The position numbers were made by a program, and so were the translations under genes. Under the pieces are notes generated by a model. That model did no database searches. It was not told the origin of the DNA and saw only the letters and a program-made list of their open reading frames with translations. From positions 434,001 through 498,000 of the forward strand of contig NZ_REFC01000011.1 of the NCBI RefSeq assembly GCF_003688405.1: 64,000 nt of DNA, read 5' to 3'. Within the stretch, counting starts at the first letter, position 1; each line of letters opens with the position of its first letter. Positions 16,528 to 25,396 of the stretch are shown in pieces. Origin of the DNA: Ulvibacter antarcticus (GTDB lineage: Bacteria; Bacteroidota; Bacteroidia; Flavobacteriales; Flavobacteriaceae).

Positions 16528-17529
16528 ATGAGTACTATCACAGCAGCAATTACCGCTGTAGGGGGCTATGTTCCAGACTACGTTTTAACAAATCAGATTC
16601 TGGAAACAATGATGGATACCAACGACGAATGGATTACCACCCGTACCGGAATTAAAGAACGTAGAATTTTAAAAGATAAAGGCAAAGGAACTTCCTTTCT
16701 TGCCATTGAAGCAGCGAAAGATCTGCTTAAAAAAAGTAATACCGATCCAAAAGATATTGACCTGCTTATTATGGCAACGGCCACACCGGATATGCCGGTC
16801 GCAGCAACAGGCGTTTATGTAGCTACCGAAATCGGTGCCGTAAACGCTTTCTCTTTTGATCTAGTTGCAGCCTGTTCCAGTTTTCTCTTCGGAATGTCGA
16901 ATGCAGCCAGATATATAGAATCAGGAAAGTATAAAAAGGTGCTACTTATTGGTGCCGATAAAATGTCTTCTATCCTTGATTATGAAGATCGTACAACTTC
17001 TATTATTTTTGGTGATGGTGCCGGTGCAGTACTTTTTGAGCCAAATACAGAAGGGTTCGGACTTATTGATGAGTACCTTCGAACCGATGGAGTTGGCCGA
17101 CCTCATCTCAAGATAGATGCCGGAGGGTCAATTCTTCCAGCTTCAGCCGAAACAGTAGCCAATAAACAACACTATGTCTATCAGGATGGCAAAACGGTTT
17201 TTAAATTTGCTGTTTCTAATATGGCAGATGTTTGCGAAAAAGTAATGCTTAAAAACAATCTTAGCGGAGATGATGTAGACTGGTTGGTTCCACATCAGGC
17301 AAATAAGAGAATTATTGATGCCGCCGCAAGAAGGATGAATCTTCCAGAGGAAAAAGTGATGATTAATATTCATAAATATGGTAATACCACTTCTGCTACT
17401 TTACCATTATGCCTTTGGGATTACGAAAAACAACTAAAAAAAGGAGATAATTTGGTACTGGCCGCCTTTGGAGGAGGCTTTACCTGGGGTGCCATTTATT
17501 TGAAATGGGCTATAGATCCAATCCAATAA
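16528..17529 (+). CDS. fabH: beta-ketoacyl-ACP synthase III
   Basis: 333 residues. Thiolase fold with Cys-His-Asn triad: Cys116 in 'FDLVAACSSFLFG', His in 'WLVPHQANKRI' and Asn in 'KYGNTTSATLP'. 'NDEWITTRTGIKERRIL' is the FabH CoA-binding region. It condenses acetyl-CoA (or branched acyl-CoA) with malonyl-ACP to start fatty acid synthesis. It is followed 29 bp later by accB and then accC, so substrate supply and initiation are encoded together; acpP and fabF lie at the other end of the window. Confidence 0.96.
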   Translation: MSTITAAITAVGGYVPDYVLTNQILETMMDTNDEWITTRTGIKERRILKDKGKGTSFLAIEAAKDLLKKSNTDPKDIDLLIMATATPDMPVAATGVYVATEIGAVNAFSFDLVAACSSFLFGMSNAARYIESGKYKKVLLIGADKMSSILDYEDRTTSIIFGDGAGAVLFEPNTEGFGLIDEYLRTDGVGRPHLKIDAGGSILPASAETVANKQHYVYQDGKTVFKFAVSNMADVCEKVMLKNNLSGDDVDWLVPHQANKRIIDAAARRMNLPEEKVMINIHKYGNTTSATLPLCLWDYEKQLKKGDNLVLAAFGGGFTWGAIYLKWAIDPIQ

Positions 17530-17558
17530 CTAACAAAGTATATTTAAACCAAAAAAAC

Positions 17559-18041
17559 ATGGAATTAAAGGATATTCAAAACTTAATAAAATTTGTTGCA
17601 AAATCCGGAGCCAGTGAAGTTAAACTGGAAATGGAAGATATAAAAATTACCATTAAAACCGGAAGTGATGATCATAAAGGGGAGATGACTTATATTCAGC
17701 AAATGCCTTCTATGTCTGTTCCTCAGCAACAAATGGTAGCTCAGCCTCAGTCACAGGCGACTACATCGGAAACAAGTCCTGCTGCAACTGAAGACTCAAA
17801 ATATGTGACCATAAAATCTCCAATTATTGGAACTTTTTATCGTAAACCATCTCCAGACAAGCCTATGTTTGTTGAAGTAGGTGATAATATTGGTACGGGG
17901 GATGTTTTATGTGTTATTGAGGCTATGAAACTTTTTAATGAAATTGAGAGCGAGATGTCCGGAAAGATCGTAAAAATATTGGTGGACGATGCGTCACCAG
18001 TTGAGTTCGATCAACCACTATTTTTAGTGGATCCTTCGTAA
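17559..18041 (+). CDS. accB: acetyl-CoA carboxylase biotin carboxyl carrier protein
   Basis: 160 residues from MELKDIQ, the usual BCCP size. N-terminal helix region (1-40), a Gln/Pro/Ala-rich flexible linker (about 45-78), then a biotinyl domain with 'VIEAMKLFNEI', where Lys124 carries biotin. The open frame extends 18 codons upstream into fabH, but MELKDIQ matches other BCCPs and was chosen. It carries the carboxyl group from biotin carboxylase AccC to the transferase. Followed by accC after 99 bp. Confidence 0.95.
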   Translation: MELKDIQNLIKFVAKSGASEVKLEMEDIKITIKTGSDDHKGEMTYIQQMPSMSVPQQQMVAQPQSQATTSETSPAATEDSKYVTIKSPIIGTFYRKPSPDKPMFVEVGDNIGTGDVLCVIEAMKLFNEIESEMSGKIVKILVDDASPVEFDQPLFLVDPS

Positions 18042-18140
18042 TGTTCTAATCCTAATACGCTTCCAAAGTTTAGGGACTAATTCCATCGCAAGAAGGTTTA
18101 TCTTTTCGACTTTAGAAGAGAATTAAAATTTCAGAAACGT

Positions 18141-19493
18141 ATGTTTAAAAAAATATTAATTGCAAATAGGGGAGAGATTGCACTACGAATTATTCGTACC
18201 TGTCGTGAGATGGGAATTAAAACGGTAGCCGTATATTCTAAAGCAGACGAAGAAAGCCTGCATGTTCGTTTTGCAGATGAAGCCGTTTGTATAGGACCCC
18301 CACCAAGTAGTGAAAGCTATTTGAAAATTTCAAATATTATCGCAGCTGCCGAAATCACCAATGCCGATGCAATACATCCAGGTTACGGATTTTTAGCTGA
18401 AAACTCTAAGTTTTCGAAGATCTGTGCCGAACACAATATCAAATTTATTGGGGCTTCTCCCGATATGATCGATAGAATGGGTGACAAGGCTTCCGCCAAG
18501 GAAACCATGAAAGCCGCCGGAGTACCTTGTATTCCAGGAAGCGAAGGAATAATAAAAGATTTTGCTGAATGTGAAAAACTGGCAAATGAAGCTGGGTATC
18601 CAGTCATGTTAAAAGCTACCGCTGGTGGTGGTGGAAAAGGAATGCGTGGCGTTTGGAAAAAGGAAAATCTAAAAAAAGCTTGGGACGACGCCCGACAGGA
18701 AGCAAGTGCAGCCTTCGGAAATGACGGAATGTATCTTGAAAAATTGATTGAAGAACCACGCCATATTGAAATTCAAGTTGTTGGTGATAGCACAGGTAAA
18801 GCATGTCATTTAAGCGAACGTGATTGCTCAATTCAAAGAAGACACCAAAAATTAACTGAGGAAACTCCAAGTCCGTTTATGACAACTAAGTTGCGTAAGG
18901 ATATGGGTAATGCCGCGGTTAAAGCAGCCGAATTTATAAAATATGAAGGTGCAGGAACAGTAGAATTTTTAGTGGATAAACACCGTAATTTCTATTTTAT
19001 GGAAATGAATACACGTATTCAGGTGGAACACCCAATCACAGAACAAGTAATCGATTTCGATCTTATTCGTGAGCAGATTCTTGTTGCTGCCGGAGTACCA
19101 ATTTCAGGAAAAAATTATACTCCAAAACTGCACTCTATAGAATGTCGTATTAATGCCGAAGATCCTTACAACGATTTTCGCCCATCTCCAGGGAAAATAA
19201 CTGTTTTACATGCTCCCGGAGGACACGGAGTTCGATTGGATACTCATGTTTATGCAGGCTATACCATTCCTCCAAATTACGACTCTATGATTGCTAAGTT
19301 AATCACGACGGCTCAAACCCGCGAAGAGGCTATTAGCAAGATGAAAAGAGCATTGGATGAATTCGTAATTGAAGGAGTGAAAACGACCATTCCATTTCAT
19401 AGACAGTTAATGGATCATCCCGATTATGTGGCCGGAAACTATACAACTGCCTTTATGAACGACTGGCATATGAATCCGCCGGAAGAGGAATAA
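18141..19493 (+). CDS. accC: acetyl-CoA carboxylase biotin carboxylase subunit
   Basis: 450 residues, standard AccC. '[20 protein letters not shown]' N-terminal domain, ATP-grasp with glycine loop '[13 protein letters not shown]', '[14 protein letters not shown]' bicarbonate/biotin residues, '[20 protein letters not shown]' metal-binding Glu residues and catalytic Arg, then the C-terminal carboxylase domain. It carboxylates biotin on AccB using ATP and bicarbonate. Last gene of the fabH-accB-accC unit; a long inverted repeat follows the stop. Confidence 0.97.
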   Translation: MFKKILIANRGEIALRIIRTCREMGIKTVAVYSKADEESLHVRFADEAVCIGPPPSSESYLKISNIIAAAEITNADAIHPGYGFLAENSKFSKICAEHNIKFIGASPDMIDRMGDKASAKETMKAAGVPCIPGSEGIIKDFAECEKLANEAGYPVMLKATAGGGGKGMRGVWKKENLKKAWDDARQEASAAFGNDGMYLEKLIEEPRHIEIQVVGDSTGKACHLSERDCSIQRRHQKLTEETPSPFMTTKLRKDMGNAAVKAAEFIKYEGAGTVEFLVDKHRNFYFMEMNTRIQVEHPITEQVIDFDLIREQILVAAGVPISGKNYTPKLHSIECRINAEDPYNDFRPSPGKITVLHAPGGHGVRLDTHVYAGYTIPPNYDSMIAKLITTAQTREEAISKMKRALDEFVIEGVKTTIPFHRQLMDHPDYVAGNYTTAFMNDWHMNPPEEE

Positions 19494-19511
19494 ATTAATA
19501 GTCGGCAGTTG

Positions 19512-19558
19512 TCAGTCACAGTTGGCAGTTAATTCCTTATACTGCCAACTGTGACTGA
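19512..19558. repeat. 18-bp inverted repeat after accC
   Basis: TCAGTCACAGTTGGCAGT (19512-19529) and its exact reverse complement (19541-19558) around an 11-nt loop. No T-run follows on the plus strand, so a classical terminator is doubtful, although the stem would be stable in RNA. The surrounding text (GGCAGTT, GTCAGT) is made of related short words and looks like an intergenic repeat element. Confidence 0.75.
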
Positions 19559-19571
19559 ACACTGTTAACTT

Positions 19572-20696
19572 ATGAATCTTTCTTATTGGGAACGAAAAAG
19601 CTGGTTTACCGACATCGATTTTGCCATAATCGGAAGTGGGATCGTGGGATTAAGCTGTGCTCTTTCTCTTCGGAAAAAGTACCCTAAGCATAAAATCGTT
19701 GTTTTTGAAAAAGGCATGTTGCCAAGTGGCGCAAGTACAAAAAATGCGGGCTTCGCATGCTTTGGAAGTCTTTCTGAAATATTAGATGATCTTAAAACTC
19801 ATTCTGAAAAAGAAGTGGTTTCACTGGTTAAGAAAAGAATGGATGGGCTTCGATTATTGAGAAACACGCTAGGCGATGCGAATTTAGAGTATCAGGAGAA
19901 TGGGGGTTATGAGCTATTTACAAAAGAAAATGAAGATCTTTTCGAAGCTTGTTACCATCAAATGAGCTATGTAAACGATTTATTAAAACCAGTTTTCAAG
20001 GATACTATTTTTTCAGTATCGGCAAACAATTTTGGATTTGGCAATGTTCACCCAAAGCTTATTTTCAATCAATTTGAAGGGCAGATTGACACTGGAAAAA
20101 TGATGTTAGGCCTTGTTAAAAAAGCTTCAGAAGCATCGATATTAATTGTGAATGCTGCTGAGATTACTTCACTTTCCGAAGAAGAAAAAGAAGTAAGATT
20201 TCGGCTTAATCATTCCGAAGAAATTTCAGCAAAGAACATTTTAATTGCGACAAACGGATTTGCAAAACAGCTTTTAAAAGAAGATGTTCAACCCGCAAGG
20301 GCGCAGGTGCTCATTACAAAACCGATTAAAAATCTTCATATAAAAGGTACTTTTCATTTGGATAAAGGCTACTATTATTTCCGTAATATCGATAACAGAA
20401 TTCTCTTTGGAGGTGGAAGAAATCTCGATTTTAAATCAGAGGAAACCACAAAAACAGGCCTTACTACAATAGTTCAGGATAGACTAGAAGAGATCCTTCG
20501 CACAACAATTTTACCAAATACTCCGTTTGAAATAGACCACCGTTGGAGCGGGATAATGGGCGTGGGACAACAAAAGAAGCCTATTGTAAAGCAACTTTCG
20601 GAACGAATTTATTGCGGAGTCCGTCTTGGAGGAATGGGCGTTGCTATTGGCAGTTCCATTGGGGACGAGCTGGCGAAATTGACTTGGAAAACATAG
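19572..20696 (+). CDS. FAD-dependent oxidoreductase (DAO/glycine oxidase-like)
   Basis: 374 residues. Dinucleotide-binding motif 'DFAIIGSGIVGLSCALSL' at residues about 15-32 with the acidic end of strand 2 in 'HKIVVFEKG', then 'LPSGASTKNAGFACFG', where a DAO-family FAD-contacting loop is expected, and a C-terminal 'IYCGVRLGGMGVAIGSSIGDELA' that closes the FAD site. The family oxidises amines or amino acids; the substrate cannot be assigned. It precedes mtgA by 46 bp on the same strand, probably one transcript. The LRK at residues about 32-34 uses a rare CGG codon inside a CTTCGGAA octamer. Confidence 0.85.
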   Translation: MNLSYWERKSWFTDIDFAIIGSGIVGLSCALSLRKKYPKHKIVVFEKGMLPSGASTKNAGFACFGSLSEILDDLKTHSEKEVVSLVKKRMDGLRLLRNTLGDANLEYQENGGYELFTKENEDLFEACYHQMSYVNDLLKPVFKDTIFSVSANNFGFGNVHPKLIFNQFEGQIDTGKMMLGLVKKASEASILIVNAAEITSLSEEEKEVRFRLNHSEEISAKNILIATNGFAKQLLKEDVQPARAQVLITKPIKNLHIKGTFHLDKGYYYFRNIDNRILFGGGRNLDFKSEETTKTGLTTIVQDRLEEILRTTILPNTPFEIDHRWSGIMGVGQQKKPIVKQLSERIYCGVRLGGMGVAIGSSIGDELAKLTWKT

Positions 20697-20742
20697 CGAT
20701 CGAGCTTCAGTTCCAGAATGAGGAATCAAATATTTCAATTAG

Positions 20743-21432
20743 ATGCTGAAAAGGGTTTTTACAATACTTTTTAAAACGATACTATGGTTTTTGGTGATCA
20801 CGGTTTTATGGGTCCTGGTATATTCGATAGTACCTGTACCTTATACACCGCTAATGGCTATACGATCTTTTGAAGGCAATACTAATTATCAAACGAAACA
20901 CAGTTGGACACCATTAAAGGATATATCATCCGAATTACAATTAGCAGTGATTTGTGCTGAAGATCAATTGTTTCTTGATCATAATGGTTTTGACCTGAAA
21001 GCTATTGAAAAAGCTTTTAATAATAATAAAACAGGAAATCGAATTAAAGGAGGGAGTACAATTTCACAACAAACCGCAAAAAATGCGTTTTTATGGCCCG
21101 AACGTAGTTGGCTTCGGAAGGGAATGGAAACCTATTTTACCTTTCTTATAGAAAATTTATGGACTAAAGAACGCATTCTAGAAGTATATCTGAATAGTAT
21201 CGAGATGGGGGATGGAGTTTTTGGAGCGGCTGCTGCATCCAACTATTGGTTTCATAAACAACCAAAACATTTAAATCGTTATGAAGCAGCTTCAATTGCC
21301 GCCATATTGCCGAATCCCAGAAAGTTCTCTGCCAATCCCAGAACTGCTTATATTGAAAAGAGAAAGACATGGATTGTTAATCAGATGCGGAATTTTGGTA
21401 CTTTTGTAATAGCTGAAAACTCAAGCAAATGA
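20743..21432 (+). CDS. mtgA: monofunctional biosynthetic peptidoglycan transglycosylase
   Basis: 229 residues. One N-terminal membrane anchor ('ILFKTILWFLVITVLWVLVY') and a GT51 domain. 'VICAEDQLFLDHNGFD' contains the catalytic Glu, 'KGGSTISQQTAKNAFLWPERS' is the second GT51 motif, and 'KERILEVYLNSIEMGDGVFGA' the third. It polymerises lipid II into glycan strands at the periplasmic face. It overlaps the following GreA-like gene by 4 bp, so they are co-translated. Confidence 0.95.
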   Translation: MLKRVFTILFKTILWFLVITVLWVLVYSIVPVPYTPLMAIRSFEGNTNYQTKHSWTPLKDISSELQLAVICAEDQLFLDHNGFDLKAIEKAFNNNKTGNRIKGGSTISQQTAKNAFLWPERSWLRKGMETYFTFLIENLWTKERILEVYLNSIEMGDGVFGAAAASNYWFHKQPKHLNRYEAASIAAILPNPRKFSANPRTAYIEKRKTWIVNQMRNFGTFVIAENSSK

Positions 21433-21887
21433 TTTTAAAAGAGCTCAAGTCCGCCTTATTAGCACAATGTGTTCAAGAAGTGGAAAACCGACATCAAAAA
21501 ATTAGAAAGACAATTTCTGATATCGAAGAATCCTTGCTGGAAGAATCTAAAAGTAGTAGTGGAGACAAACATGAAACGGGCAGAGCAATGCTTCAAATTG
21601 ATCGCGAAAATGCCGGCAAACAGCTAAAAGAAATTGAAAGTTTACAGAGCCTGATTCCACGAATTGATATTAAAACGGTTTCAGATTATATTCGTCTGGG
21701 CAGTTTGGTTTATACCAATCAGGGCAATTATTTTATTTCCATTTCCATTGGCCTGGTTACACACAGTAAAACTAATTATATCTGTATAGCGCTTCATTCT
21801 CCAATTGGTAACTTCCTTGCTGCCAAGAAGAAAGGAGATTCTTTCGCCTTTAATGGAAAGGAATATAAAATTACTAGTGTTAAGTAA
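21429..21887 (+). CDS. GreA/GreB-like protein
   Basis: 152 residues. N-terminal half is helical with 'SSSGDKHETGRAMLQIDREN', a motif shared by short Bacteroidota proteins related to Gre factors. C-terminal half has the beta-rich FKBP-like layout ending 'LHSPIGNFLAAKKKGDSFAFNGKEYKITSV', which resembles 'SPLGRALLGKKVGD' of GreA. True GreA coiled-coil tips carry two acidic residues; here the equivalent region is not obvious, so activity on RNA polymerase is uncertain. Such proteins are sometimes mislabelled as 3-oxoacyl-ACP synthases, for which there is no motif support. Start overlaps the mtgA stop (ATGA). Confidence 0.65.
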   Translation: MILKELKSALLAQCVQEVENRHQKIRKTISDIEESLLEESKSSSGDKHETGRAMLQIDRENAGKQLKEIESLQSLIPRIDIKTVSDYIRLGSLVYTNQGNYFISISIGLVTHSKTNYICIALHSPIGNFLAAKKKGDSFAFNGKEYKITSVK

Positions 21888-21892
21888 GCGTA

Positions 21893-22261
21893 TTAAGGGT
21901 TCAGTTTTATAACAAAACAACTGCTGTTAATGCTCACTGGGCCACTTTGTGTATCAGTATCGCAGGTTGCGAACCAGGTGTATACATCATAAGGCAAATC
22001 GGGAATAGTCACAGAAATAGTTTCATTACAACTTGGAGTTCCCGGATTTACTGAACTTCCATTTAATTGAGCGGTAGTATACGTTCCATTAGCGTTGGAA
22101 ATTCCAATGTTGATGATAGCACATGGAAAGACATCGTTGATATAAAAAGTTAAGTTTCCTTTTTCAATTGGTGGAGTATCATCTCCATCATCCCCTTTGT
22201 TACAACCAACGAACAATAATGAAAGTACTGTTCCGACTAAAAATAATTTTCTTGCTAACAT
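21893..22261 (-). CDS. hypothetical lipoprotein
   Basis: 122 residues. Lipobox 'LLFVGC' at the end of an N-terminal helix, then the acidic linker NKGDDGDDTPP that marks surface lipoproteins in Bacteroidota. The mature domain is predicted beta-rich, with four cysteines ('VFPCAI', 'GTPSCNETI', 'FATCDTDT', 'NSSCFVIKL') that could form two disulfides. No known family is recognised. It is convergent with the GreA-like gene (5 bp gap) and stands alone. Confidence 0.7.
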   Translation of the reverse strand: MLARKLFLVGTVLSLLFVGCNKGDDGDDTPPIEKGNLTFYINDVFPCAIINIGISNANGTYTTAQLNGSSVNPGTPSCNETISVTIPDLPYDVYTWFATCDTDTQSGPVSINSSCFVIKLNP

Positions 22262-22373
22262 GATTTTATAATTTAAGATTTCTCAAATTTCTAAAAATCA
22301 CTTTTTTCGGAGGTGTCAAATAATGCGATTGGTGAAAAATTAGGACATATTTGGTGAATATTCTTGAGCTTAT

Positions 22374-23825
22374 CTACAACATAGGAGACAGTAACCCTAT
22401 GGTTTTCTCGATTAGCTTAACATACATAGGTCTATTTTTCCATGCTTCAAAATCAATTTGTTCAGCGAATTTTAAATCTTCGTAAAAGATCTCACTAAGT
22501 TCCTTTCCAATTTCCTCATCGTAGATAAGTGCATTTACTTCAAAATTCAGATCAAAACTCCTAATATCCATATTTGCAGTTCCCACGATGGATAGTTGCC
22601 GATCTGTGACCATTGTTTTGGCATGTATAAATCCCTTTTGATATAAATAAATTTCAACACCCGCCTTGAGTAATGGGCCATAATATGACCTGGCTGCATT
22701 ATTTACCAATCTGGAGTCTGAAACTCCCGGAACCAACAGCTTTATATTAATTCCGCTTCCGGCTGCAATAATAAGTGCGTCCATTAGATTTTCTCCGGGA
22801 ATAAAATATGGTGTTGTTATTAGTATTTCTTCTTGAGCAAGATGAATTGCCTGAATTAAAGAAAATTCAATATGAGGATGGTCTGAGTCGGGGCCACTTG
22901 CCGCTATTTGCGCCACTTTATTTTCTTGAGTTATATGTGTGTCGAATTTCGGAAAGTAGGCTTCATTTGGCTCTAATTTAGCTGCAGCGCAATAATTCCA
23001 ATCTGTTATAAAGATATACTGAAGATAACTCACAACAGGTCCCTTTAGCTCGAGATGAGTATCCCTCCAATATAACTCTTTGCCGTCCTTGTTTACATAA
23101 TTGTCGCTTACGTTAATTCCACCCACAAATGCGGATACACCGTCTATTACTATAATTTTACGATGGTTTCTATAATTGATTCGATTGGCGAAAGCATATA
23201 GTTTTATTTCATAGAATGGAAATATATCAACACCTGCTTCTCTCATTCTAGGCAATTGTTTCTTACGAATATTTCGACTGCCAAAGTCATCGTACATAAA
23301 ACGAACCTTGACACCTTCTTTAGCTTTTTTGATAAGTATTTCTATAAATTCGCGTCCGATTTCGTCATCATTGAAAATGTAATACTCAATGTGGATGTGA
23401 TTTTTAGCTGTTTCTAATATTTCAAATACCTTAGGGAATTTAGATTCTCCATTTACCAGTATTTTTACTGAATTATTTTCGGTTAATGGACTTAGACACT
23501 CATTGATCAAGAAGTTGATGAGTTTTTTGTTTTCTCGGACGGCCTTATTTCCGTTATCCAGTATTTTTGATGAGCTTAGTTTGATTCGATCTTCAATTTC
23601 TTGTTCCAGAAGCTCATTAACAATAAGCTTCTTATCGTATATTTTTCGTTTTCTATAATTAATTCCGAAGGAAAAATAAAGTAAAATTCCTACGATCGGC
23701 AAGAAGATTACAATGAGCAAATAAGCAAGTGTTTTAGTCTTATTGTGGGTATCGAAGATAATTCGAATACCGGTTAAGATTACAATAATAAAATAAACGA
23801 CTTGCGCTATAAAGATCCAATTCAT
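22374..23825 (-). CDS. cls: cardiolipin synthase (phospholipase D superfamily)
   Basis: 483 residues. Two N-terminal membrane helices (residues about 3-55, PLDc_N type), then two PLD domains with both HKD motifs intact: 'HRKIIVIDG' (with 'AFVGGINVSD') and 'HAKTMVTDR' (with 'IVGTANMDIRSF'). It joins two phosphatidylglycerols into cardiolipin at the inner membrane. It lies 22 bp after a small secreted-protein gene on the same strand and may share its transcript with the ABC ATPase further upstream. Confidence 0.93.
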   Translation of the reverse strand: MNWIFIAQVVYFIIVILTGIRIIFDTHNKTKTLAYLLIVIFLPIVGILLYFSFGINYRKRKIYDKKLIVNELLEQEIEDRIKLSSSKILDNGNKAVRENKKLINFLINECLSPLTENNSVKILVNGESKFPKVFEILETAKNHIHIEYYIFNDDEIGREFIEILIKKAKEGVKVRFMYDDFGSRNIRKKQLPRMREAGVDIFPFYEIKLYAFANRINYRNHRKIIVIDGVSAFVGGINVSDNYVNKDGKELYWRDTHLELKGPVVSYLQYIFITDWNYCAAAKLEPNEAYFPKFDTHITQENKVAQIAASGPDSDHPHIEFSLIQAIHLAQEEILITTPYFIPGENLMDALIIAAGSGINIKLLVPGVSDSRLVNNAARSYYGPLLKAGVEIYLYQKGFIHAKTMVTDRQLSIVGTANMDIRSFDLNFEVNALIYDEEIGKELSEIFYEDLKFAEQIDFEAWKNRPMYVKLIEKTIGLLSPML

Positions 23826-23847
23826 TCAATGTTTGTTTGGAGGACTG

Positions 23848-24366
23848 TTAATGGGGTAAATATTGCTTCGGAATAGGGTACTTATCAGATTCTTGCATCC
23901 AATAGATGTTCACGACCCACCATCGCTTACCGTCGTTTAGCATTTGAATACTGTTAATTCCTCTCATAAATGGTTTTGTGTCATTTACACTTTTAAACGA
24001 TTTGTAAGTACTAAAAACTTGCGCGATATTTCCGAAGCTATTTACTTCCCGATTAATTTCTACTTCGTAAAAGCCTTGTTTTAAAAAATCATTGGCAATC
24101 TTGATGTATTCCTCTACAGACATATATCGGGTCTCGATAATGCCGTTTTTATCGTCGCCGGTTGGGATTAATTTAGCTTCCGGTTTAAACAAATATTGAA
24201 AAAGCTCCCAATTCCTTTCCTCATCTTTTTCTCCAGATATTACTTCATAAAGCGCATCCAGGGTACTGTCCATGCTTTGAACTTTATCAATATACTTTGT
24301 ATCCAAATCTTGAGCAAAAAGTGTCAAGCTGAAAATAAAAAAGCAGATAGAAATGAAGAGTTTCAT
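23848..24366 (-). CDS. secreted NTF2-like protein
   Basis: 172 residues. Signal peptide 'MKLFISICFFIFSLTLFAQ' with cleavage after Ala-Gln. The mature part begins with a helix, then 'WELFQYLFKPEAKLIPTG' and strands ending 'GKRWWVVNIYWMQE', the layout of NTF2/SnoaL-like cone proteins often annotated as DUF4440-type. Such folds bind small ligands or act as accessory domains, and no catalytic residue can be assigned. It overlaps the upstream ABC ATPase gene by 4 bp, so the two are translationally coupled although no functional link is evident. Confidence 0.7.
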   Translation of the reverse strand: MKLFISICFFIFSLTLFAQDLDTKYIDKVQSMDSTLDALYEVISGEKDEERNWELFQYLFKPEAKLIPTGDDKNGIIETRYMSVEEYIKIANDFLKQGFYEVEINREVNSFGNIAQVFSTYKSFKSVNDTKPFMRGINSIQMLNDGKRWWVVNIYWMQESDKYPIPKQYLPH

Positions 24367-25316
24367 GATAATTTCAGGTATATCGTTAGTTCGGGTTTTA
24401 TCTTTTCTGAATGTTCGAAAAATAGATCCTGACTGTTAAATCTACAGGCTATCAAATAATGAGTTCCTCTAAAGTACGATTTTTTTACTATAGCTGCTAA
24501 GTTGGTTTTGGTTTTTGAAAGTTTCAATTGATGTGGCAACAAAACTCTTTCCTTATTCTCTTCGGAAACGTCTTCCGAAGCAAAAAAATGGGAAGGTAAA
24601 ATGGTAACTTCTCCAAAAAACCCAGCTTGATAGGGGGTATCGATTTCCCTGAAGATCTTTTCAGGAGAACCATAAGCTTCAATTTTTCCATCTTTCAGAA
24701 TCAAAATAGTATCTGCAAAAGCCAATGCCTCCTCACTATCATGCGTGGCTGTGATACAGCTAATTTCATTTTTCTTCAAATAATTGAAAAGATCTCTTCT
24801 TAGGGCATTCTTCCGAAAGACATCGATGCTGCTAAAGGGTTCGTCCAATAGTAGTAGTTCAGGTTTATTTGCGAGTGCCTTTGCCAGTACAACACGCTGC
24901 TTTTGACCACCACTTAATGTTTTTACCATGCTTCTTTCAAAAGTTTCTAAATCCACCACCTTAAGGAGCTCCGCCACACGTTGATCATCACTTTCCTGAT
25001 CTCTCCGATCAAGATGAGCGGCAATATTTTCAGAAACACTTATAAACGGCATAAGATCATATTCCTGAGCTACTAATTTTACAAAAGCTTCCCCCGGTAT
25101 CAGATTGTGTTTTGGACCCCTCAATTGCTTCTTTTTCCAGAAAATTTTGCCATGTTCCAAATGCAACAGACCATAGATCAAGTGAAGCAGGGTTGACTTT
25201 CCGCAGCCACTTTCACCTAGAATAACCAAGTGATCGCCCATTTTCAAATTAAAGGAGATATCTTTTAAGATTTGTTGCTCTTTATATGAAAATGACTGAA
25301 TATCTACTTTTAGCAT
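24363..25316 (-). CDS. ABC transporter ATP-binding protein
   Basis: 317 residues. Walker A 'GESGCGKST' (about 34-42), Q-loop 'LVAQEYDLMP', signature 'LSGGQKQRVVLAKAL', Walker B 'LLLLDEPFSSID' and H-loop 'TATHDSEEAL' are all intact. The C-terminal 90 residues resemble the regulatory/TOBE-like extension of sulfate, iron or polyamine importers ('LLPHQLKLSKTK'). No permease or binding protein is adjacent, so the partner and substrate are unknown. It is placed first in a unit with the NTF2-like and cls genes; a terminator separates it from the peptidase gene upstream. Confidence 0.88.
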   Translation of the reverse strand: MLKVDIQSFSYKEQQILKDISFNLKMGDHLVILGESGCGKSTLLHLIYGLLHLEHGKIFWKKKQLRGPKHNLIPGEAFVKLVAQEYDLMPFISVSENIAAHLDRRDQESDDQRVAELLKVVDLETFERSMVKTLSGGQKQRVVLAKALANKPELLLLDEPFSSIDVFRKNALRRDLFNYLKKNEISCITATHDSEEALAFADTILILKDGKIEAYGSPEKIFREIDTPYQAGFFGEVTILPSHFFASEDVSEENKERVLLPHQLKLSKTKTNLAAIVKKSYFRGTHYLIACRFNSQDLFFEHSEKIKPELTIYLKLS

Positions 25317-25336
25317 TATTCGATGTTATCTGAATG

Positions 25337-25371
25337 AAAAAAAGCCCGCCTTAGTTATTAACCTGACGGGC
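25337..25371 (-). terminator. rho-independent terminator of the prolyl oligopeptidase gene
   Basis: On the minus strand GCCCGTC pairs with GGCGGGC (one G-T pair) around an AT-rich loop, followed by seven Ts. It lies 26 bp after the peptidase stop and 21 bp before the ABC ATPase start. Confidence 0.85.
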
Positions 25372-25396
25372 CTGAGAATTTTAATTAATTGAAAAA

